Below are positions 24,529 to 33,323 of a DNA stretch of 64,000 nucleotides, piece by piece. Each line of letters begins with the position of its first letter. Position 1 is the stretch's first letter. The notes under the pieces are model-generated. The model did no database searches. It saw only the letters and a program-made list of their open reading frames with translations, and was not told the DNA's origin. The stretch lies in NCBI RefSeq assembly GCF_001293645.1, contig NZ_LBMD01000002.1, forward strand, positions 124,001-188,000, in the 5' to 3' direction. A program made the position numbers and the translations under genes. The DNA comes from Bacillus sp. CHD6a. Lineage in GTDB: Bacteria > Bacillota > Bacilli > Bacillales > Bacillaceae_I.

Positions 24529-25155
24529 ATGAACAACCAACAACATTTCCGTTCCGTTAAAGTGGTAACGGCTGATCCTTCTGCATTAGGATTGTTTGGA
24601 TTAGCAATGGTTACGCTTGTAGCGTCATCACAAAAACTAGGATGGACGGAAGGAACGGCGTTAATATTACCATGGGCTTTCTTTTTAGGCGGTCTCGCAC
24701 AATTTATTGCAGCCCTATTAGACGCAAAGCACAATAATACATTTGGAACTACCGCATTTGGTGCATTTGGACTTTTCTGGTTTGGAGTTGGAATGTCTTG
24801 GCTAATTCTATCCGGAGCTTTAGGGGAAAATCTACAAGCAATTGCAGATCCTAAACAGCTGGGTGTTGCATTCGTAGGCTACTTAATCTTTAGCGTGTTC
24901 ATGACAGTCGGTGCAATGGGAACCCATAAAGTTCTGTTTTTCATATTTGTTCTGATCGATTTCTTATTTATCGGACTATCTTTAAGTTCGTTTGATATAA
25001 TGTATGAATTCTCGCATATGCTAGCAGCCATCTCTGAATTATTGATTGCTTTATTATCCTTTTACGGTTCTGCGGCAGCGGTGTTAAATAATCATTACGG
25101 ACAAGTTGTGCTGCCTGTAGGGAAACCATTCGGCCCGTTTAAGAATCAGCAGTAA
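24529..25155 (+). CDS. Acetate uptake transporter, SatP/YaaH (AceTr) family
   Basis: 208 residues with six membrane helices. The family signature appears as ADPSALGLFGLAMVTL in helix 1 (usual NPAPLGL.gFg.tt), GLAQFIAALLDAKHNNTFG and TTAFGAFGLFWFGVGMSW. SatP proteins carry acetate and succinate with protons. ATG 24529 is chosen, 13 bases from AAGGAGG; ATG 24517 is only one base from it. A cre site upstream suggests carbon-source control. Single gene with a terminator at 25183. Confidence 0.88.
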   Translation: MNNQQHFRSVKVVTADPSALGLFGLAMVTLVASSQKLGWTEGTALILPWAFFLGGLAQFIAALLDAKHNNTFGTTAFGAFGLFWFGVGMSWLILSGALGENLQAIADPKQLGVAFVGYLIFSVFMTVGAMGTHKVLFFIFVLIDFLFIGLSLSSFDIMYEFSHMLAAISELLIALLSFYGSAAAVLNNHYGQVVLPVGKPFGPFKNQQ

Positions 25156-25182
25156 AATTGATATAAATATAGGCAGGCAAAG

Positions 25183-25220
25183 CGACTCTACATGTTATGT
25201 GTTGAGTCGTTTTTATTTTT
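25183..25220 (+). terminator. Rho-independent terminator
   Basis: CGACTC / GAGTCG stem with a 15-base loop and TTTTTATTTTT. The rest of the 200-bp gap before the Dus gene shows nothing clear. Confidence 0.65.
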
Positions 25221-25384
25221 AGTAAGGTTGTATCAAGGAAACCGCAATACATTTTCCATTTAGCTGTAATTCCAAATACTAGTGTTTGAAAATTAGGGAG
25301 AAAGCATGTTATAAAGTTATTTAGTGTAAAATTTTTGAACGGGTACTAGAAGTTGCACTTATGACGAGAGGATTTGAGTTAGAT

Positions 25385-26347
25385 ATGATAGAAAATTTCT
25401 GGCGTGATTTACCGCGACCATTTTTTGTACTGGCACCGATGGAAGATGTGACAGATGTTGTGTTTCGACACGTAGTAAGTAAAGCGGGTCGTCCGGATGT
25501 ATTTTTCACCGAGTTTACGAATTCCGATAGCTATTGTCATCCTGAGGGCAAGGACAGTGTGCGTGGCCGTTTGCTTTTCACAGAAGATGAACAGCCGATG
25601 GTGGCGCATATTTGGGGCGATAATCCCGAATATTTCCGTCAAATGAGTATTGGCATGGCGGAGATGGGGTTTAAAGGCATTGATATTAATATGGGCTGCC
25701 CTGTGCCGAATGTAGCGACGAGAGGGAAGGGGAGCGGCCTTATTCTTCGTCCAGATATCGCGGCGGATTTGATTCAAGCGGCAAAAGCGGGCGGACTACC
25801 TGTTAGCGTGAAAACACGACTTGGCTTTACAGAAGTAGACGAGTGGAAGGAGTGGCTGAAGCATATTCTAGAACAGGATATCGCGAATCTTTCCATTCAT
25901 TTACGTACACGAAAAGAGATGAGCGAAGTCGATGCGCATTGGGAGCTGATTCCGGAAATTAAAGAATTGCGTGACCGTATCGCACCGGATACGTTGCTAA
26001 CGATAAATGGAGATATACCTGACCGTCAAGTGGGGCAGGAGCTTGCAGAAAAGTATGGCATTGACGGCGTGATGATTGGGCGAGGTATCTTCAAAAATCC
26101 ATTCGCTTTTGAAAAAGAGCCGAAAGAGCATAGCAGCAAAGAATACCTGGATCTCTTAAGGTTGCAGCTCGATTTACAAGATCATTATGCAGAAATAGTG
26201 CCACGTTCTATTTCAAAGCTGCATCGCTTTTTCAAAATTTATGTCAAAGGATTCCGTGGAGCCGGAGAACTGAGAAATCAACTCATGAACACGAAATCAA
26301 CGGATGAAGTCCGTGCATTGTTAGATGAATTTGAGGGTGAGCTGTAG
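25385..26347 (+). CDS. dus: tRNA-dihydrouridine synthase (YfjN-like)
   Basis: 320 residues. FMN-dependent TIM-barrel enzyme reducing uridines in tRNA D-loops. Motifs: [10 protein letters not shown] at the N-terminus, catalytic Cys in [25 protein letters not shown] and NGDIPD...GVMIGRGIF in the FMN phosphate site, then a helical C-terminal domain. It strongly resembles B. subtilis YfjN. ATG 25385 matches the family start (M.ENFWR.LPRPFF); a longer frame from 25361 is possible, and neither has a strong ribosome binding site. A terminator follows at 26385. Confidence 0.9.
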   Translation: MIENFWRDLPRPFFVLAPMEDVTDVVFRHVVSKAGRPDVFFTEFTNSDSYCHPEGKDSVRGRLLFTEDEQPMVAHIWGDNPEYFRQMSIGMAEMGFKGIDINMGCPVPNVATRGKGSGLILRPDIAADLIQAAKAGGLPVSVKTRLGFTEVDEWKEWLKHILEQDIANLSIHLRTRKEMSEVDAHWELIPEIKELRDRIAPDTLLTINGDIPDRQVGQELAEKYGIDGVMIGRGIFKNPFAFEKEPKEHSSKEYLDLLRLQLDLQDHYAEIVPRSISKLHRFFKIYVKGFRGAGELRNQLMNTKSTDEVRALLDEFEGEL

Positions 26348-26384
26348 GGATAAGCACGGTGCCACAGTTATCTCCAATAAAACA

Positions 26385-26417
26385 AAAAGCCGAGAATACC
26401 AGCTATTCTCGGCTTTC
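26385..26417. terminator. Terminator, GCCGAGAAT type, copy 2
   Basis: AAAGCCGAGAATA / TATTCTCGGCTTT, 13-bp perfect stem with a 5-base loop. Lies between the convergent Dus and MFS genes and works on both strands. Same stem as at 21647 and 27750. Confidence 0.85.
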
Positions 26418-26444
26418 GTGCGCTTTCATGATGAAAAAAATGAA

Positions 26445-27644
26445 TTAATGTGCCTGTTCCCTCGACGCCTCTCTTTGATCCAAGTAATAACTCAAAAACG
26501 TGAGAAGACTAGCACCAACCGCAACAACACCGCCCACCCAAGTGACATGAATAAGACCTACATTATGGTACACGATTCCGCCAAGGGCTGAACCAAAAGC
26601 GATGCCAACGTTACTTGCCACAGGCATGAGGGAAGCGGCAAGTCCAGTTGCTGTTGGTTGATAGATCTTGGCTAGGTCAATCAGGTAAAGCTGAGTGGAT
26701 GTGGTTAAAAGAATGGCCATTAACGACATCAATCCAATATTAACAAGTCCCAGTCCAAAGTAATGGATGGTCCAAAATAAGCTGATTAATACAGCAGCCT
26801 GCACAAGAAACACAAATCGAAGGCGACCCATTGCATTATGGCTAGCTATTTTACCTGCCAGGATGTTGCTGAAAATAGAGATAAATCCATAAACGAAAAG
26901 AATCAAACTGATGGAATAGCTTGGTGCGCCCATTCCCTTCAAAATCGGAACAAGATAGGTGAAAACGACATAGGTTGCCCCAAAACCGAGCGCGGGAATG
27001 AAAAAGGCGATTAATATTCTCGGATTGGTCAGCAACGAGAACTGATCCTTGATCGAGCTTCGAACTTGACTGAGTTTGCTTGGCAGGACGAAATAGGAAG
27101 CTAGGAATGCCAATACTCCCAGTATGGTCGTCAACATGAATGTAGAATTCCATCCGAACCAGGATGCTACGACCGTTCCAATCGGTACCCCGATGACGTT
27201 TGCAAGAGTAAAACCACCGAACACAAATGATATAGCCAGTCCTCGCTTTGCTGGCGGCATGGTTTCACTTGCCACAATCATGGCTAAAGAAATAAGGACT
27301 CCAGTCACAATGGCAGTCAAAATCCGAAAAGCGAGCAGCATCGTGTAGGACGTCGAAACGGCGCATAATGCGTTGAAAATAATGAACGCTCCAATCAATA
27401 CCAACATCCATTTACGCTTTGGAAAATGGCTAGTAGCGGACATTACCATCGGTGTGGCGATGGCAAATGTAATCGCAAACGCAGAAACGAGCGTACCAGC
27501 TTTTGCATTAGACATACCAAGGCTTGAAGAAATATCCGTCAAGATCCCCACTATAACAAACTCACTTGTGCCAAGAACAAATGTTAATAAAGATAAGGTG
27601 AAGATGAGCAACCAATGTTGCCTCGTTAATTTTTCAGATTGCAT
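26445..27644 (-). CDS. MFS efflux transporter, DHA1 family
   Basis: 399 residues with 12 membrane helices, related to AraJ/YdhP/PbuE-type exporters: FVLGTSEFVIVGILTDISSS in helix 1, the loop with SATSHFPKRKWML, and the antiporter-type helix 5 (GFTLANVIGVPIGTVVASW). Such pumps export sugars, purines or drugs; the substrate cannot be read here. The start at 27644 has AAGAGG five bases upstream; ATG 27674 lacks one. It reads in the same direction as the ArsR gene upstream, but a GCCGAGAAT hairpin lies between them. Confidence 0.82.
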   Translation of the reverse strand: MQSEKLTRQHWLLIFTLSLLTFVLGTSEFVIVGILTDISSSLGMSNAKAGTLVSAFAITFAIATPMVMSATSHFPKRKWMLVLIGAFIIFNALCAVSTSYTMLLAFRILTAIVTGVLISLAMIVASETMPPAKRGLAISFVFGGFTLANVIGVPIGTVVASWFGWNSTFMLTTILGVLAFLASYFVLPSKLSQVRSSIKDQFSLLTNPRILIAFFIPALGFGATYVVFTYLVPILKGMGAPSYSISLILFVYGFISIFSNILAGKIASHNAMGRLRFVFLVQAAVLISLFWTIHYFGLGLVNIGLMSLMAILLTTSTQLYLIDLAKIYQPTATGLAASLMPVASNVGIAFGSALGGIVYHNVGLIHVTWVGGVVAVGASLLTFLSYYLDQREASREQAH

Positions 27645-27749
27645 AAATACCTCTTTTCTAAGCTGTATAGGCATGTGTAGGATGGTAGATAAATAACCTA
27701 AATATCATAACATATTGATTGGACTTTTAAGAAATGTTCAAGCATGAAA

Positions 27750-27781
27750 AAAACCGAGAACCCCTAGGATTCTCGGCTTTC
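27750..27781. terminator. Hairpin terminator, GCCGAGAAT type, copy 3
   Basis: AAACCGAGAA / TTCTCGGCTTT stem with a 9-base loop, then TTT on the plus strand and AAAAAA before it, so it also works for the minus-strand ArsR gene. A dispersed 19-mer copy follows at 27804-27822, as after copy 1. Confidence 0.75.
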
Positions 27782-27822
27782 ATGGATATGTGTAAAGGGG
27801 AATGGGTCGGCGTGCCTGTCCC

Positions 27823-28128
27823 TCACCCCATACAATCACTTTCCACAATGTCTACTAAAGCTTTCAATTGGCTCACACTAGTGTCCAAGGTTATGGAATA
27901 ATAGCGCATGGTTCCCTTTTGTTCCATCTGCACCAGTCCGTTGTCTTTTAAGATTTTTAAGTGATGCGAAATGGCCGGGCGGGAAAGGGAGGACGTGTTT
28001 GCAATTTCTCCAACACTAAGGCTTTCGTGTTCTGCCAATAGTAAAATGATATCTTGCCTGGCAGGATCACTTAATGTGGTAAATAACGGAATACAGGACC
28101 GAAAAACATCTATTGCTTGTTGTGTCAT
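27823..28128 (-). CDS. ArsR-family transcriptional regulator
   Basis: 101 residues: winged helix with LFTTLSDPARQDIILLLAEH, the recognition region SRPAISHHLKILKDNGLV and the wing EQKGTMRYYSI. No metal-binding Cys pair (the ELCVCDL site of ArsR is replaced by SVGEIAN), so it probably senses something other than metal. Ribosome binding site TGAGGC; it follows the SDR gene by 27 bases and is its likely repressor through the palindromes at 28950-28974. Confidence 0.85.
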   Translation of the reverse strand: MTQQAIDVFRSCIPLFTTLSDPARQDIILLLAEHESLSVGEIANTSSLSRPAISHHLKILKDNGLVQMEQKGTMRYYSITLDTSVSQLKALVDIVESDCMG

Positions 28129-28155
28129 GATTGTAGCCTCATTTACGCATATCGT

Positions 28156-28920
28156 TTAGTTTTCTTTCATGACAAGCTTGGCAACCTTAGCTGCCGTTCG
28201 TCTCGGTAAAAATTTGGCTGCCAATGCCCCAACTTTATTAAATCCGCCCGTTATCACCACACCTTTTCCTTGCATGAGAGCTTGATACCCTTGTTGTGCT
28301 ACTACATCAGAAGACATAGCATTGCTAAACATTTTCGTGTTTTCTACTTTTGCAACAGAGCTGAAGTTTGTCTTCGTTGCACCAGGACATAGAGTGGTCA
28401 CCGTAATGTTATCTTCTTTTAACTCCTCTGCCAATGCTTCTGAAAAGGATAGAACAAAAGCTTTTGTTGCGTAGTAGACAGCCATGTTAGGTCCTGGTTG
28501 GAATGCTGCAGTACTTGCCACGTTTAATATCTTCCCAGATGTACTCTTTTTCAGATCTGGAAGTAAATGAGAGGTTAATTCGGTTAAGGAGGAAACATTG
28601 AGCTGAATCATATTCAATTGCTGCTCGATACTCAGGCTTTCAAAGGATCCCAATAATCCAAAACCAGCATTATTTACGAGTACATCCACAGAAATTTTCT
28701 GAGTTTTTATTTCATCCACTATTTCTTTGATTGCATTAGGCTTGCTTAAGTCTTTAGGAATAACTGTTACGTTATTGTTTGGAAAATCTCTCTTAATTTC
28801 TAGAAGCTTTTCTTCATTTCGTGCTATTACAACTAAGTTATACCCATCCTTCGCAAATAACTTTACAAAGTCCAATCCAAGTCCGCTAGATGCGCCTGTA
28901 ATTACAGCTGTTTTAGTCAT
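28156..28920 (-). CDS. Short-chain dehydrogenase/reductase
   Basis: 254 residues, classical SDR. TGASSGLGLDFVKLF is the NAD(P) motif, NNAGFGLLG follows, catalytic Ser in NVASTAAFQPG and the YYATK pair (Tyr-x3-Lys). The basic residue in VIARNEEKL suggests NADP(H). The C-terminal part (LVMKEN end) resembles DltE/YqjQ-type reductases. First gene of an operon with an ArsR regulator. The substrate is unknown; ArsR coupling suggests a stress- or compound-induced reductase. Confidence 0.85.
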   Translation of the reverse strand: MTKTAVITGASSGLGLDFVKLFAKDGYNLVVIARNEEKLLEIKRDFPNNNVTVIPKDLSKPNAIKEIVDEIKTQKISVDVLVNNAGFGLLGSFESLSIEQQLNMIQLNVSSLTELTSHLLPDLKKSTSGKILNVASTAAFQPGPNMAVYYATKAFVLSFSEALAEELKEDNITVTTLCPGATKTNFSSVAKVENTKMFSNAMSSDVVAQQGYQALMQGKGVVITGGFNKVGALAAKFLPRRTAAKVAKLVMKEN

Positions 28921-28949
28921 GTATAAATTACCTTCCTTTTCGTTAAAGT

Positions 28950-28974
28950 ACTTAAATGTTTAAGTGTTTAAACA
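28950..28974 (-). promoter_or_regulatory. Overlapping palindromic operator upstream of the SDR-ArsR operon
   Basis: ACTTAAA-TG-TTTAAGT (28950-28965) and TGTTTAA-GTGT-TTAAACA (28957-28974) are two perfect inverted repeats sharing bases, 30-54 bases before the SDR start. Size and position suit binding of the co-encoded ArsR-family dimer. Confidence 0.6.
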
Positions 28975-29061
28975 TATAATACAAAACGTGTTGTACTTAT
29001 GTCAATCATTTTTATATTTTTTCCTTAGGATTGTGGGGACAGGTTTAGCAAAAGCAAGCAG

Positions 29062-29292
29062 TTAACCAAAATAACTATGTAAACTCCATACAATAAGAAC
29101 TATACTGACTATTCCCCACGCTGTGACACTATAGATCCACCAAATGATGGATCTAGCGTTTAATGAGCTTTCCTTGCTTTCCTCATTTTCTGTAACAGTA
29201 TTGAGCTTATTTTCTATACCTTTCTTCATAGAAATTAGAACAATAAATCCAATTACTATGAAACCGATCGTTATCCAGAGTGAAAAATTCAC
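29062..29292 (-). CDS. Small membrane protein, unknown
   Basis: About 76 residues with two membrane helices (FSLWITIGFIVIGFIVLIS and WWIYSVTAWGIVSIVLIVW) joined by a 27-residue polar Glu/Lys/Asn linker. GTG 29292 has GAGGTG seven bases upstream; GTG 29301 is inside the site. The gene lies 27 bases downstream of the GNAT stop on the same strand and may be its operon partner. No family recognised. Confidence 0.6.
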   Translation of the reverse strand: MNFSLWITIGFIVIGFIVLISMKKGIENKLNTVTENEESKESSLNARSIIWWIYSVTAWGIVSIVLIVWSLHSYFG

Positions 29293-29319
29293 TATTTTCA
29301 CCTCACTGTCCCTAGGCTC

Positions 29320-29844
29320 CTAAAATACGCTCTTAACATTCTCCCAACCATAAACAACTTCAGTAAGTTTCTTCCCAGCAATTTGAACATCAAAAACATC
29401 TAATTTCTTCCCGCCTAATGCTTCATAAAACAAACACGATACATTATCTTTTAAAACTAGAACAACCATGGTGTTAAAACCCATTCCTATGATTTCTTCT
29501 ACAATTGGTTGAACAAGTGCTTTTCCCACACCTTGCCCCTGATACTCTTTTAAAATATAGATAGCGTATAATTCCCCATCATAGCCCACATATTTCCCAC
29601 TTCGTTCTTTACCACCAGAAGAAAAACCAACTATTTGGCCTTGATTATTTTCTGCTACATAAACACCGCCATTAGGAATGCTGTTTATCCATATTTGTTC
29701 CCGACTTTCATAAGATAAATTGTTCAAGTATTCATCTGGCACAATATTGGCGTAGGTAGTTTTCCAACTGTCTACGTGTACTTTAGCGATCCCTTTGGAA
29801 TCTGATAATATTGCTTTTCTGATTTTAATAGACTCTTTATCCAT
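29320..29844 (-). CDS. GNAT N-acetyltransferase
   Basis: 174 residues. The acetyl-CoA motif is LKEYQGQGVGKALVQPIVEE (Q/R-x-x-G-x-G/A), followed by the FYEALGGKKLD end strand; the N-terminus IRKAILSDSKGIAKVHVDSW is typical of the RimI-like group in Bacillus. Ribosome binding site GCGGAGGA. It lies 22 bases after fosB, same strand. Such enzymes act on small molecules or proteins; the substrate is unknown. Confidence 0.85.
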   Translation of the reverse strand: MDKESIKIRKAILSDSKGIAKVHVDSWKTTYANIVPDEYLNNLSYESREQIWINSIPNGGVYVAENNQGQIVGFSSGGKERSGKYVGYDGELYAIYILKEYQGQGVGKALVQPIVEEIIGMGFNTMVVLVLKDNVSCLFYEALGGKKLDVFDVQIAGKKLTEVVYGWENVKSVF

Positions 29845-29866
29845 TTGCGATCCTCCGCTTTTCTAA

Positions 29867-30286
29867 TTAAAAAAATTCCATATAAGTCTTCTCTTTTGCG
29901 TAGAAATCCAATCTATCTTGTAGTGTACCAGTATGGAATTCAAATTTATGACCATCCGGATCTGTAAAGTAAATGGACTTTTTATCTCGATCATCTCTTG
30001 GACGACCTGATAAAATGTTCACATTTAATCTCCTTAGTTTCTCGTAGATTTCATCAAACTCTTCTTCTTCAATGGAAAATGCAATATGTGTATATGATTG
30101 GTGTATTTCATTTCGAGGTATAGCTTCCTCTACATTAAGAGCTAGCCACATTCCATTTAAATCAAAGTATGCAGTGTTTCTGCCTTTTACCAACAACTTA
30201 GCATCAAATACTTCTTGATAAAATGTAATAGAAACTTCTATATCAGAAACGGAAAATAAGAAATGATTGAGTCCTTTTATTGACAT
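29867..30286 (-). CDS. fosB: Fosfomycin resistance bacillithiol transferase FosB
   Basis: 139 residues, nearly identical in layout to B. subtilis FosB. Two VOC half-barrels; metal ligands His7 in KGLNHFLF, His in SYTHIAFSI and Glu in GHKFEFHTG; conserved KGRNTAYFDLNG, RDDRDKKSIYFTDPDGHKFE and TLQDRLDFYAKEK. Opens the fosfomycin epoxide by adding bacillithiol. Start ATG 30286 after TGAGGTG. Resistance in this strain is expected but must be measured. Confidence 0.93.
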   Translation of the reverse strand: MSIKGLNHFLFSVSDIEVSITFYQEVFDAKLLVKGRNTAYFDLNGMWLALNVEEAIPRNEIHQSYTHIAFSIEEEEFDEIYEKLRRLNVNILSGRPRDDRDKKSIYFTDPDGHKFEFHTGTLQDRLDFYAKEKTYMEFF

Positions 30287-30436
30287 GGTGTCACCTCAAA
30301 AATATAGTATTCTTTACAAAAGGAATGTGTTGTGCGAGCGTAAACTGTAAGGTGTTCATTTATTCTCCTTAGTATTAGATGCTAATGCTTAACTGTGTTT
30401 TTTTGTCATTGAATGAGCGTGTTTGTCACAGCAATC

Positions 30437-31558
30437 CTACTCTTGTGGTCTCTCAATAAATTCCGCAGGGGTAATCTCCTTGAAGAATAATACTCCATCG
30501 AATTGGTCTTTAGGTCTTATGGACATTCTCATGAAGCCGCTTTCCAATACTTTGAATTTTTGTTCAGCCCAATTAGAATGACAATTTACATAGCAAGTTT
30601 GGTCGGTCACTTTGTCTATGTGCCATTCCATATGCTTTTTATTTAATTTCTTCAACTCAATCGGAGGTCCAAAGGGGGTAGCGAATGTTCCTTCTTTGGC
30701 ATAAAAACCAATCACTAAGCTTTGGTTCTGTATGTGATTAGGTAAATTTTCATATATAGATTTATATGGAGAAAGTAGACTATTCGAGCTATTCTTTTTA
30801 ATGTGTAAGTTGTGAGCCCAAATAATGATGTTTTCATTGGGGTATAAGGTGTGAATGATATACTCTAGGTTTTTAGCCATTAGATGGTCTCTATACTCAA
30901 ACAACTTAGCGAAACTTAATGTGCTATTCGCTTTTAAGTAGTCAATTCTCATATTTAATGCATGAACTAATCCATCACTTAACTCGTGTTTTTTAGTCTG
31001 AAGAGAATAAACTAACTCTTCGCCAATGTTAATCAATCTTTCTACTAGAACAGCATCTTTTTTCTTGATTTTACTTTTGCTTAGCAAGGCTACTAAATTC
31101 TCATCGAATTCTACAAATTTATCTTTTAACTCATTGTGTAACTCATTTTCTAAATACGTCCTAAGATGTTTCCCTTGGCTAGGTTGTACATCAATACCGG
31201 ATAAGGATAATGGATTATTTGTCTGTTTTGTATCTTTTATGTAGCTAAACAATTCTAAATTGGTTTTATTTTGCCATATTCTCCCTATAGATCCCTTCAT
31301 AAATTCCAGAGAATTACGATCAACACTTAAATGATTTCCTATAAAACAATCCCCAAATTCACTTTCAAAAGCCAAAACTTTAAAGTTATGATTTTGATGT
31401 AAATACTTAATAATTTCTAACTTGTATTCACTATACTCTTTCGCCGTGTGAGTGCTTTCACCTAAGAAGATATACTTTTTGTCTTTTACTAACTCATCCA
31501 GAAATTTAAAACTTTTTTGATTAACTAGAGGGAAGATATCATCAAGTAGTACATCCAA
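30437..31558 (-). CDS. Erythromycin esterase family protein
   Basis: About 373 residues. The family hallmarks are FLGESTHTAKEYSEYKLEII (active-site Glu and His), LAFESEFGDCF, a helical central domain with GRIWQNKTNLELFSYI, and the late IIWAHNLHIKKNSS motif with the second His. Homologues include EreA/EreB and many Bacillus proteins with no proven macrolide activity. TTG 31558 is favoured because AGGAG lies eight bases upstream; GTG 31567 is the longest option. Neighbouring fosB makes this stretch a small resistance-type cluster. True substrate unknown. Confidence 0.8.
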   Translation of the reverse strand: MDVLLDDIFPLVNQKSFKFLDELVKDKKYIFLGESTHTAKEYSEYKLEIIKYLHQNHNFKVLAFESEFGDCFIGNHLSVDRNSLEFMKGSIGRIWQNKTNLELFSYIKDTKQTNNPLSLSGIDVQPSQGKHLRTYLENELHNELKDKFVEFDENLVALLSKSKIKKKDAVLVERLINIGEELVYSLQTKKHELSDGLVHALNMRIDYLKANSTLSFAKLFEYRDHLMAKNLEYIIHTLYPNENIIIWAHNLHIKKNSSNSLLSPYKSIYENLPNHIQNQSLVIGFYAKEGTFATPFGPPIELKKLNKKHMEWHIDKVTDQTCYVNCHSNWAEQKFKVLESGFMRMSIRPKDQFDGVLFFKEITPAEFIERPQE

Positions 31559-31603
31559 AATGAACACTCCTTACTATTAGAACTCAATCATTTTACCGCC
31601 ATC

Positions 31604-31768
31604 TTAATTAATATCGCTAATTGAGGACAAACCCCTAAAAAGTAAGTCCAGCTGGAAGGACGTTTTCTTGTAGTGAGGCTGCTGGAGGATATCGTCAATC
31701 AAAGTACTCAATTTTTCATTCTTGATAGACTGATTGAACCAAAGCCTCGATAAGATGCGAGGTATAAA
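31604..31768 (-). pseudogene. C-terminal coding remnant, unidentified
   Basis: The minus strand holds about 54 codons of protein-like text (NEKLSTLIDDILQQPHYKKT near the end) closing at TAA 31604, with a stop just upstream and no start codon or ribosome binding site. It lies in the 410-bp gap between the esterase and DUF3231-type genes; the rest of that gap shows nothing. Probably the tail of a lost gene; identity unknown. Confidence 0.25.
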
Positions 31769-31977
31769 AGAAGGGACTTATCACTATCTCATGACACATC
31801 CCCATTTCTTGATAATAAAGACTCGATCTAAAAAACGCCCATAGACTTGATTGGAGTTTAAGGTCTATAAGGATGAGACATACCATAAGTCACATACAAG
31901 CATTTCAAAAGCGGTTAATCTAATTCTTTGATTCGTCCTAGTCTAAAGAGAAGGAACTAAGAGGAAATACTAAAGAG

Positions 31978-32532
31978 TTAACGAGTAGTAGTCGGTGAGC
32001 CGGGTGGATTATATGCAGGAGGCACCCTTAACCATCCTCTGGCTTTCATTATGTTTTTCAGTGGTGCGGCAAATTTCATTAAATTAACTTGTATAGAAAA
32101 AAACAAAAGCCCTACATCAGTTCGTACTGTTTTTGACATGGCTTGAGCGCAAAAAGTTATGGAAGCAGCAACTTTTACAGAAATTAAATTAGCAAGCTCA
32201 TCTTCGGTCAATTTAACTCCTTCAGGAACAGCACTTGGGTCGGATACAGGTTTACTTGGATAAACGAGGGGTAAGGGAACTCCCTCTTTAATGAGGAATT
32301 TCTCTATCCGTTTGGTATCAGATAGACTGCCGTTCAATGCCTCTTCCAATACAGATTTTAAATCACTATCAACAGTTGTATTGAGTCCGACCTGATATAA
32401 GGTATGAGCTTCCTTAAAAGCTGTAAAAGCTGTCCAAAGATCCATTACCTCTCCAACATGTAACTTAAGTTTCGGCTCTTCATCTGTGAAATTTTTTATG
32501 ATGGCTGCTATGGCTTCTAATGTATTAATCAT
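31978..32532 (-). CDS. DUF3231-type protein (single domain)
   Basis: 184 residues, helical. The motif HVGEVMDLWTAFTAFKEAHT, then KSVLEEALNGSLSDTKRIEKFL with VPLPLVYPSKP, matches one half of DUF3231 proteins, which usually have two such ferritin-like domains of about 165 residues each and occur in spore formers. This protein is thus a one-domain form with a Pro/Gly-rich end. Start 32532 is seven bases after GGAGG; 32571 lacks a site. Function unknown, possibly spore-associated. Confidence 0.65.
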   Translation of the reverse strand: MINTLEAIAAIIKNFTDEEPKLKLHVGEVMDLWTAFTAFKEAHTLYQVGLNTTVDSDLKSVLEEALNGSLSDTKRIEKFLIKEGVPLPLVYPSKPVSDPSAVPEGVKLTEDELANLISVKVAASITFCAQAMSKTVRTDVGLLFFSIQVNLMKFAAPLKNIMKARGWLRVPPAYNPPGSPTTTR

Positions 32533-32732
32533 TGTAGAACCTCCGTGTTTTACTTTGTGTTTTTTTATCACTAAAAAATAGTTACTCTAATCTTTTAGTA
32601 TGAGGTTTTTTGTTAAATTTATTACTGTCTTTAAATAATAGGGAACATTAGTCGATGAGATGGGGGAGGGGGAGGAAGTAAAAGCATGGAGGTAGGAACG
32701 AAAAAAGAAAGAGGTCTGGGTGTTTCCAAACC

Positions 32733-33293
32733 TCAAAAACCAAACTTCTCCTTAATCATTCCCGCCACTTCTGCCGCACTCCTATTCGTGTTATCAATCT
32801 TCATGTAGTTCTCAAATGTTAACTCTTCATCCAACGAGTTCAACCGATGCTTCTCCAGCGTCTCCAACAAATCGTTTTCAGACCACACTAAATCTCGCTT
32901 TTTCGGCTTGTGTTCCAGGCGGTTTGGGGTTTTATTTCGCTCCAGTCGCTCGTTTAGATCTGCCTCCAATTCGACGTAGTAGACCGTGGCACCTCGGGAC
33001 TCAAACAACTGAGTGAGGTTCTTCACATACTCCCAATCCGACTCCTTATCGAACATCCAGACATACGTGAAAATCATGCCGTATAGATCGCTTTGAGATA
33101 CCTCTTCAAAAATCTCCTGCCGAAACAAATTTACTAACCGCTTCGCTTCCTTTGTACTGTAATCAAAAAAATGCCCAACCAAGTCAATTGTCATATGGTT
33201 ATGAAATAGCTTTAAATCTGTTATTTTCGCTAACTCCTGCCCAACCGTCATTTTACCAACCGCTTGAGGGCCGAATATATGGACAAATTTCAT
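32733..33293 (-). CDS. P-loop nucleotide kinase-like protein
   Basis: 186 residues. Walker A is GPQAVGKMTVGQEL near the N-terminus, followed by LFHNHMTIDLVGHFF and a lid-like basic stretch ERLERNKTPNRLEHKPKKRD. This is the pattern of the shikimate/gluconate kinase-like P-loop proteins common as single copies in Bacillus. It should phosphorylate a small substrate, not identified. ATG 33293 after AAGGAAAGGAG. Same strand as the hydrolase upstream (30-base gap), possibly one transcript. Confidence 0.75.
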   Translation of the reverse strand: MKFVHIFGPQAVGKMTVGQELAKITDLKLFHNHMTIDLVGHFFDYSTKEAKRLVNLFRQEIFEEVSQSDLYGMIFTYVWMFDKESDWEYVKNLTQLFESRGATVYYVELEADLNERLERNKTPNRLEHKPKKRDLVWSENDLLETLEKHRLNSLDEELTFENYMKIDNTNRSAAEVAGMIKEKFGF

Positions 33294-33323
33294 GGAAATT
33301 GCTCCTTTCCTTGTATAACAAAA

